Shown here: in pieces, positions 36,401-45,400 of the stretch
Numbering within the stretch: position 1 is the stretch's first letter
How the letters are laid out: every line of letters begins with the position of its first letter
Assembly (NCBI GenBank): GCA_963930775.1
Contig: OZ005696.1
Coordinates: 1,612,001 to 1,676,000, forward strand
DNA: 64,000 bases
Direction of reading: 5' to 3'
Source: Cliona cf. orientalis
Lineage: Eukaryota; Porifera; Demospongiae; Clionaida; Clionaidae
Notes under the pieces: model-generated
The model's database searches: none
What the model was told of the DNA's origin: nothing
The model's input: only the letters and a program-made list of their open reading frames with translations
Made by a program: the position numbers and the translations under genes

Positions 36401-39400
36401 TGAACACGACATTCCTCTTCATGGTCACCCAATCAGACTCATATTTCCAGTCAACAAACTCAACGATGAGTGGGCCTTAGATCATTCCCAGGTTTCAATG
36501 AAAACAAAATTGTACTCAGGTGTATATGGGAACGTACTTGAAGCAACGATTAAGAAAACAGGAGAGAGAGTCATTGCAAAGTCCTACCATCGCTCTACAA
36601 GAAGCATGGAGGCTGCCAACCAGTTCCACTTAGAGATAACCCTACTCAAACAGTACAACCACAAGAATATAGTGAGGTAAGGTATAAGTTGTGATCATAG
36701 TCTCTGCATGGGTGTGGACTATACTATCATTATTAGAGTAATACTGCATTATTTACGTATCCTATGCACCCACAATGTGATATTTTAGCCTAGGCTGGGA
36801 CACTAAATGAACTATTATGCCTACCATTAATTTTGCATGGCTACTTTTAGTTCTTAACAGACATGACATGCATGCACGGTTAAAGCATAGCCTGCATATT
36901 ATATCTATGTTGGCTGAGATGGATTCCTCTGCTGGGAAGCTTTGCCCTAATTCAGGGGGTTTCTATATTAATTCCTAGACATTACATACATGCCATCCAT
37001 TAGTGTTCTCCCCAGCATACACAAGGCATATCGGCCCAACAAATCTTCCGTACAGAATTTTCTAATAGGGAGATTCCAAAAGCTTTGGTGTGGCCACAGT
37101 CTCCACCTAAAGCATGCCCTATATACTGTCGTGCCTTGACATGGCTTGAATTTTGCTTTGGGAGAACACTGTCCATGATAGCACTCTATTTTCAACATAG
37201 TACAAGATAGTCCATACAAACAGGATGTGGGTCATGTATGCAGTGGTGAATTTATCCATGCACAGGATGATAGGATTCTGTGCAGACTGTGACCCGATGT
37301 ACATTATCTTGGAGCATGCACCCGGTGGACTCTTACTTGACTCCTTGAAATCTAGACAAGCTAATCACTCCAAGAAACAATTGTGCACTATGTGTATCGA
37401 CATTTGCAGGGTGAGTGAACACAGGGAATGGTACTATTTTTTTGGCCAAATTACATAGCTGTACAGTGTAAAAATTGAAATTGTTTCTGCATGGCCATGC
37501 AAACCTGGGCACTAGTTTGACTTTGAACGTCACAACATAACGATAATAATAATTATGCTTCCACAGGCTATGGAGTATATTCACTCAAAGCAGCGTGTTC
37601 TCTGCAACCTGACTGCCAGAAGCTGTCTAATTGGGAGAATGAATACCATCAAGCTCTTCAAATTTGGTTTAAGCTGTCAGATGCAGAGCAGTATGGAATA
37701 TATTCGAGTTGAAACGACAACTGTTATGCCACTAAAATGGATGGCTCCGGAGGTACGTTGTTAGCGGCTGTGCCTTTCTATAATTCAGTAGGTATTGGGA
37801 TGATTTTTCCAGCTCAGAAGAGCCTGGGTGCATGTGGGCTGAACGATTGTAACTGAAATCTAAGTACATTATTTGCAAATAAAATTATAGCCAAGAAGAA
37901 TTCTAAATCAGTGTACTAGTAATCCCTTCATAGATTTATCTGACGTACATGTATATTATGTAGGTATTCAACTTTCGAAAGTACATGTTCAAAAGTGATG
38001 TCTGGAGTTATGGTGTTCTCATGTGGGAAATATTCACGGGCGGCAAGCTACCCTATCCAGGAATGACCAATGAGACAGCCCGTTCAAAGGTACAATCAGG
38101 TCATAGCACAGACAACACAGTGAATAATACCCCTTTTGATTGCTTCATTAACTTTTTACTATCATTAGATAAATTTGCTTTATTGAGGTTAACTCCCCTA
38201 GAAAGTGAGCATGTACTGTTGATATTGGCTGTATAAATAGGACTTCTATTATTGGGAATGCCCTCTAGTTACCAATTTTCATGTTCACTTGTTATACACA
38301 CATATATAGGTTGAGATTGGCTACCACATGGATCCTCCCGCTGTCAGTGACTGTCCAAAAGAGATAAGCAGAATTATGCTGAGCTGTTGGAAGTACGAGC
38401 CAGAAAGAAGACAAGACTTTGCAACACTAGCGATCAAACTACAAGACGCATACAAGAACCTCTGAGCTACACTTTAGTTCGTTGTTGTCATATTCGTCAT
38501 GTGAAGATTCAGACCACATGCAGTATCAATGTTTATAGCATTGGGATATCCTTTGAGACATACACCCAAGCCATTTTTGCTATAGTAGTCTGTTATGCTG
38601 CATGGGAGGGATCCACTTGTTCCATCCACTGGCAGAAACATTACAGTTTTTAGATACAGAGAAAGCTAGAGGATAATCACATACAGTATAATTATAGAGA
38701 GGCTATAGCTATTATTGCACAACTTCAGGACTTAGTCTACATGTAATATGTCTATAGGAGATAATAACTGTTACAACTGTGTCAGGATATACATATAGCT
38801 TGATCATCTCCATAAGTTTTGCTAGTCTTGTATACTTATTAACACTAACACCTAGTATCTATTTTGGATACACACGAGAGTTGATTGTAAACTACAATAG
38901 CCAAGTTGTAGCTTCACTCAAAGCCGTCTAGTAAGCAAAAGAAATAATCATGCACTTATAATCGCACAACCGTTGACTCAGAGCCTTTTAGTCAACTATG
39001 GGGCATAGTTCAAGTATATTGTTTATCAGAGCTAACTTAGATATGTGTATGACTTGGAGCTATAGAGAGCCATCAACAAAAGCTAAAAACATACTCACTA
39101 TATAGATATGTTTTGAGTTGGGAGAAGGCATAAGCATATAGTACATATATGGTCAATTTTATAGTATCGACTAGTGCCAGTGCAGCTAAAAAGCTAGCTA
39201 GTTGAAAATGGCAGCAATGTTAACTAGACAAGACTCCTTCACTGGCTTTGATCCGTACAAATTGATGGGAGTAAAAGTGACCGACAACATCATAGGGCAC
39301 GGCTCCTACGCCACGGTTCTCGAATTGGAGTACATGGGACTAAAGTGTGCCGGTAAGAAGATTCATGATGTTCTACTCAAACAAGATTCAACTTATATTG

Positions 39401-42400
39401 CCAGTCGATTTGGACAAGAGTGTCGACTGCTAGCGCAAATACGGCACCCCAACATTGTCCAGTTCTTAGGAGTATTCTTCACAGAAGGAGAGGAGGTACC
39501 CATTCTAGTAATGGAGTATTTGCCCACCAACCTCAAGGCTTGCATAGAAGTCAAGGGTGTCCTTCCACAGTCAACGAGCTACTCTATACTCCACGACATA
39601 GCTCTGGCCTTGTGCTATCTCCACAGCCAAGAGCCACCCATCATCCATCGAGATCTCTCTGCCAACAATATCCTACTCACTGCTAACATGAAGGCTAAGA
39701 TATCTGATCTAGGAATGGCTAGAATCGTCCAATTGAACCCCCTACAAGTCAGCTACATGACAGAGACCCCAGGTACGCCCATCTACATGCCACCAGAGGT
39801 GATGATAGCCAACCCTTCCTACGACACGAGTATTGACGAGTTCTCTTATGGTGTTCTGATAGTTCACGTGCTGACTGGAAAGTGGCCGGAGCCGCAGTGT
39901 AGCCAGATTCGCATGGAAGGGGGGAAGATGATACCCGTCTCGGAAGCCGAAAGACGAAGGATATTCCTTCAAGAGATCGGGAGTGAACATCCTCTCATGG
40001 ATCTGATTTTGAGGTGCATTGACAATGACCCCAAGCAGAGAGCCAATGCCAACGAAATTATGCAAATCATCACAAGGATAATTGCAGCAAAGCAGGTAAG
40101 CCAACATTTGCAGCGAAAACTATTTGTAGATGACTTAAAAATGTGCCTTCCTTGTGTATATTAGCTACTCATACTTAAGTAGACTATATGAATGCAATGC
40201 AGACTAAGTGATAGTGAATTTTCATTGTTAGGGCAAGCTACAAAATTAAAACACGAACACAAATTTGTGATCTATGACTAATCCTTATAATTATCACACA
40301 GAAGAATGTTTCACCGACAGCTCCACTTGCACCTTCACCTTATGAAATAGCACAAGTGAGAAACGTATCAATAGATCTACCTCACCCAGTTGACGTTGCA
40401 AAGAAAAAAACACCACTAAAGAAACCAATACCAGCAAAGAGAAAATCAAAAGAGCTGGTAAACAATAATATTATTATAACAGTTTCTCTCTGGTATGTTT
40501 CACATAATATATAGGTATACAATACTGTATATGTGTGTCTGAGCAGATAGGCATTTGGGGAGGGGGGGGTTCCCCCATGAATGGGTTTGGCTATAGGAGA
40601 TAAAACTCATTTTGTTTGAATTTTTATGTGACTCAGCCTTCAGTACCTGCTATGGTTGAGCTAGAGGACTGGTACTTTGGCAACATTGAGCGAGCTCTGG
40701 CAATCAGCAAGTGTAAGAAAGATGGTGATTTCGTTGTGCGGTTTAACGATATCAAACAGAGATACATAATCACAAGTCAATGGAAGGGCCAATGCTCACA
40801 CTATACACTGGATGTGAGTTTCAAAAAAAAGCTACTAGAATTTCTTTTTTGTTTTTCCATGTTGATTACTTGTTTACAATAGAAAGATGACTCTGGGAAG
40901 TACAGTATCATTGGATCCAGCCGCAGCTTCAAATCCGTTCAAGAGCTGATCACCTTTTATACATCGACGGGTGAATCCCTCAACAATAGCGAGGGTGATC
41001 AACTCCTACAGCATGTGAGCAAAAAGGACAAATGGAACGTCAAGTATACAGAGATTGAAGTGCAGATGAGGATTGGTACCAGTGCATTTGGGGACATGTG
41101 TATAGGATCGTATGCACAGCGAAAGGTGTCCATTAAGACGTATGCGGGAGACAAGGCAAGGTCTATCAATCAGTTTCTCCTGGAGGTGGAAGTATTGAAG
41201 GAATACTCACACCCAAATGTAGCAAGGTGAGCAGAAGTACGTGCATAGTTAGAGCACGAGAGAGAGAGAGAGAGAGAGAGAGAGTAAGGAAAGAGAGGGC
41301 GAGAGTAAGGAGAGAGAGGGAGAGTGCGTTAGAAGAATAATCACTCTATTGCTTGTCACTACTGCCTTGTAGGTTGGTTGCTGCGTGTCTTGAACCAAAT
41401 CCAAACTTCCTCAATAATCCGGTCTACCTGATCATGGAGCACGCTCCAGGCGGAGTCTTCAGGCACTACCTCCAAGAAAAAGAGTTTCTAATCACAACCA
41501 ATCAGATATGCAGAATGTGTGCTGACGCCTGCAAAGTACATAACTATACACTTGTATACATGTAGATTGTTATTTGGGAGGAACCCTGTAATTAATATTC
41601 TTAATAGGGCTTGGAGTATATTCATTCAATGAAGCGTGCCCACTGTGACGTGGCAACCAGGAGTTGTCTGGTGGGGTACGGCAAGATTGTCAAGATTGCT
41701 AACCTTGGAATGAGCACAGATTTCTCTAACAATTCCTTCAACATTCAACCTACGCCAAAGAATGCCCTCTTGCCAGTTCGTTGGAGCCCACCAGAGGTAT
41801 ACAGGTCATAACCATAAATACCACACTTTATAGTTTGCACACAGTGAGTACTGATCACTTACATGTACATTCAGTAAGGCTATGCATTACATGATGTCAC
41901 TAGCACAGCATAATTAAAGTACACTACATACACCTGCACTATAGAATGGTGGCATGGGGTCTGTGGTGCTTTGGTACAGTTTGGCTGCTACCAGCACTGA
42001 CATGAGCGGATGTGAAGGCCAAAATAATTTATTTTGGCTTAGCTTGAACTGTATGTACATGTAGGTATTGAATTTGGAGCGGCACATTCACAGTGACATA
42101 TGGAGCTTTGGTGTCTTCCTGTGGGAGGCATTCTCGTTTGGTAGAGAGCCCTACCCAGACATGGACGAGTACAATGTACTGACCAAAGTAAGCAAATTGA
42201 CGAATGGAGTAAGCTATAAATATACACGTACCATAATTACGCTAGAAATATTCATATATCAACATTTTCATTCACCTGCGTACCATAATAATAATTATTA
42301 AAATTTTGCTGTTTAAATTAAACAATTTTTACGTAACAAATTTCGTCATTTTACGCAAGTCTAGATAATTAAGCATTGTTCTGAGGCTGTATGTACACGT

Positions 42401-45400
42401 ACATACATGCATATGTGCAGGTAAAGGAGGGATACCATATGGATCCCCCCGCCATGTGTCACCCGGAGATCAGCAAGATCATGCTAGAGTGCTGGAAGTT
42501 CGATCCCAAGCAGAGGCCAAGCTTCACGGCATTGATCAAGAGACTAGAAACAGCTCAGCATCACATTTAACGGTATATACAAAATTAAATGGTACGGTAG
42601 TCATATTATTATTATAATAGTACATGTTCTGTATATATACCAAATTATTATTTTTAGTGTAGTGTAATTATTCAACTTTCTTATCTGCTCACTTTGTGAT
42701 TATTGTGTATACACTAAAACCATGTGATAATCTGACTTTTACTCACATTTTCAAACAACCTAAACACTATACATATACTCGTGGGTAAACTTATAATTAT
42801 TATAATATTAAACAACGGTTATACTGACACCCCCTAGCACAATTAAACGTTGACAACTTGCTTTTAAAAATTTTACACAACACGTTCTTCCCAACAGATA
42901 TCATAAAAGCAAAGTAAGAAATTACATGCAATACACAAGCTGAAAATAAGTTACCGTATAGCCGGAAAATTTGGCGGGGAATTAAATTTGGCAGTTTGGC
43001 GGTCTGTATTACAACCACCAGATTAAAATCTGCCAAAATTTCCTACTCGCATATATATGTATGGCGATCCTGTACCGAACCGCCAAATTTAAATCCGCCA
43101 ATATTCTTGCAATAGTGATTTTGGGCTCAACCGCCAAATTTAATTCCCGCCAATATTTCCGGCTATACGGTATTATGTCTTGTAACTCTTAAGGCTAAGC
43201 TTATACACTGACTGACCTGCATGCAGCGTGGAGCAAGCTGGCGTCATGGAGAGTGTGAGGAATGTCCTTGGCCAGTCGGCTCAGCACTTTGACCAACTCA
43301 GGGTTATTGATGAGCACACATTGCCTGTGAGGATGCAAGCATGGAATAATAATATTGAAACAATTATTAAAGGGGCTGAATGGGCTGAATGGTCTGAACC
43401 AGAACTGGGAGATTCCCAGAAATTCAAGAGTAGAGCAATAACTATTCTTGTTTATTTTGGTCACAGATCAAAGGCTTTAACTAACATCCCTTTCCATGTT
43501 CCATTGATCACGTGAATGCTAATTTAGCAGTGCAGTGCTGTCCTAAAGAAAGCCATGCGGAATTAAAAATTTCTATCTCTAGAGACAAGAGCACATTAGA
43601 GCATACATGTACGCAATGGTAGCATGGTAGTCTATTTTTATTATTAGGTTGATATGCATGCACATGTAGATACACGAGTGATTTAGTAGCATGAGAGATT
43701 GATTGTGTGTAAACACTTGGTGCTTGTCAGAAGCTGTGCATTAATAACAACCTCCCTGCATGGGAAAAATCAATCCAATACACACAATACTGTCCCTTTC
43801 ACCTCTTTCACACTATATATAAGTACACAGAATACTATATACATGTAGGCTGGCAAGGGCAAACACACAGATGTTGTAATCGTGACTAACAGAGATTGTC
43901 AACTCTTTCCTTGACTAGTTTACACAGGTGTGCCAGCATGAACGGGCGTGCAATGGCTGCAGTGTTCTCCCCCAAGAGTATTTCATGATGAAATAACATG
44001 ACCCGTGTCCACATAAAAAAGATGGGCATCCCCTCCCTTCCCACGATAATCAAAGAGGCCACGTTTGAACTAGTTCCTAGGATGTATACCACCTATCCTA
44101 TGCTCCCTGCCATCAGGGCTTAGTAGCTCATTTGGTAAGAGTGTCGGACTAGAATTCAGAAGGTCCTGGGTTCAAATCCAGCCTTATTTCTGACATTTTT
44201 TTCTCTTTCTTCACTTCTCAATCGCCTGTTTTGACACCTGCCTTACCAGGCTTATGGTAATTAGCCTTTAATTATCAATCAAAGTTTGGCTTGCAAGACT
44301 TGAGTATGCTGGGGAAAACACCGAAAGATACTTTCAAATTACCAGTAGCTAGAACTATAGTTCCTGTACCTATACAAAAGTACTACTAGAGCACTATATA
44401 AGTACCTGTACATAAGGCTCTCAGACTGAGAGAGCTGCTGACCCTTTGCCACAGTCAGGGGGAAGAGAGTGTTGAAGAGCTTCCAGTGGTCCAGAGTCTG
44501 AATATTGTTGGCCACCAAGTTACGCTCAACCTCTGCATGTGTCAAATGTAGTGTGTGAGAGTGATTATTTACCGTAGTGTCCCGGGTAAGCGCCCATGTA
44601 CTGCATTTCAAGAGGTCAATGTAGCAGCTTCTATACAAACGTATGGAATTTAAATCCCGGGTAAGCGCCCATGCAGGCCAAAAATAATAGCAAGTTATGT
44701 TTAAGCACCCATGGGCGCTTACTCGGAATACTACGGTAATACTATAAGAGTAGAAATATTATTGCAAGTGTCAGTGTACCCAGTTTCAATGGGTAAATGT
44801 TTGCAGCTTCCATGCATACAAATGTATGCAATTTATGTCATGGGTAAGCGCCCAAGTGGGCCAAAGTACCCAATAATGACTAAGTACCCATGGATACTAC
44901 TGTACTACATGATCATAACAATCACCAGCATATTAGAGAGGCCTTAAAACTGATTCCTATAACCATCCCTTTATCGGCAATATAGTGTCTCTGGGCTAGA
45001 GAAAATCTGTACTAACTTCAGAATTACATCAAACTTATATTCTGAGGAACATATTCAACATTTGGCCATTGGAAGCAGTGTATCATCATCACTTTTTGCA
45101 CAATGCAGACATATGGCGTGTGGTCCACCACCACACGCATGTACATGTGCATGTGCATGTATACTATGTACATGTACATGTACTACACTATAAAAGTACA
45201 TACATGATTGTCCATGTACATGCATGCATACATAAACTGGTACTATGCATACAAGTATTATCACAACACTCCCTCCAAATATAGACGTTGATAGAAGAAA
45301 AAACAATGTGTTGCATCAATAATTTATGTAGAAGAGCATATGACTACCAGCAACCTGGCTGGCCACATGCACAGGTGGAGTCATGTGACCCATTCAGTGT

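Larger units (their letters stand above)
34655..43216. other. LRRK intron 5, hosting two opposite-strand kinase genes
   Basis: Donor (AG|GTCAGT, exon edge 43217) and acceptor (ACACAG, exon edge 34654) bound an 8562-bp intron; the other LRRK introns range from about 70 bp to about 1.9 kb. It contains two complete plus-strand dual-domain kinase genes, a G-run near 34668-34681, a GA microsatellite near 41260-41285 and the MITE at 42952-43172. Confidence 0.85.

Noticed and set aside
45120..45240. ACATGTACATGCATG-rich stretch
   Set aside because: A simple alternating purine-pyrimidine repeat in an LRRK intron; the open frames over it are low-complexity.
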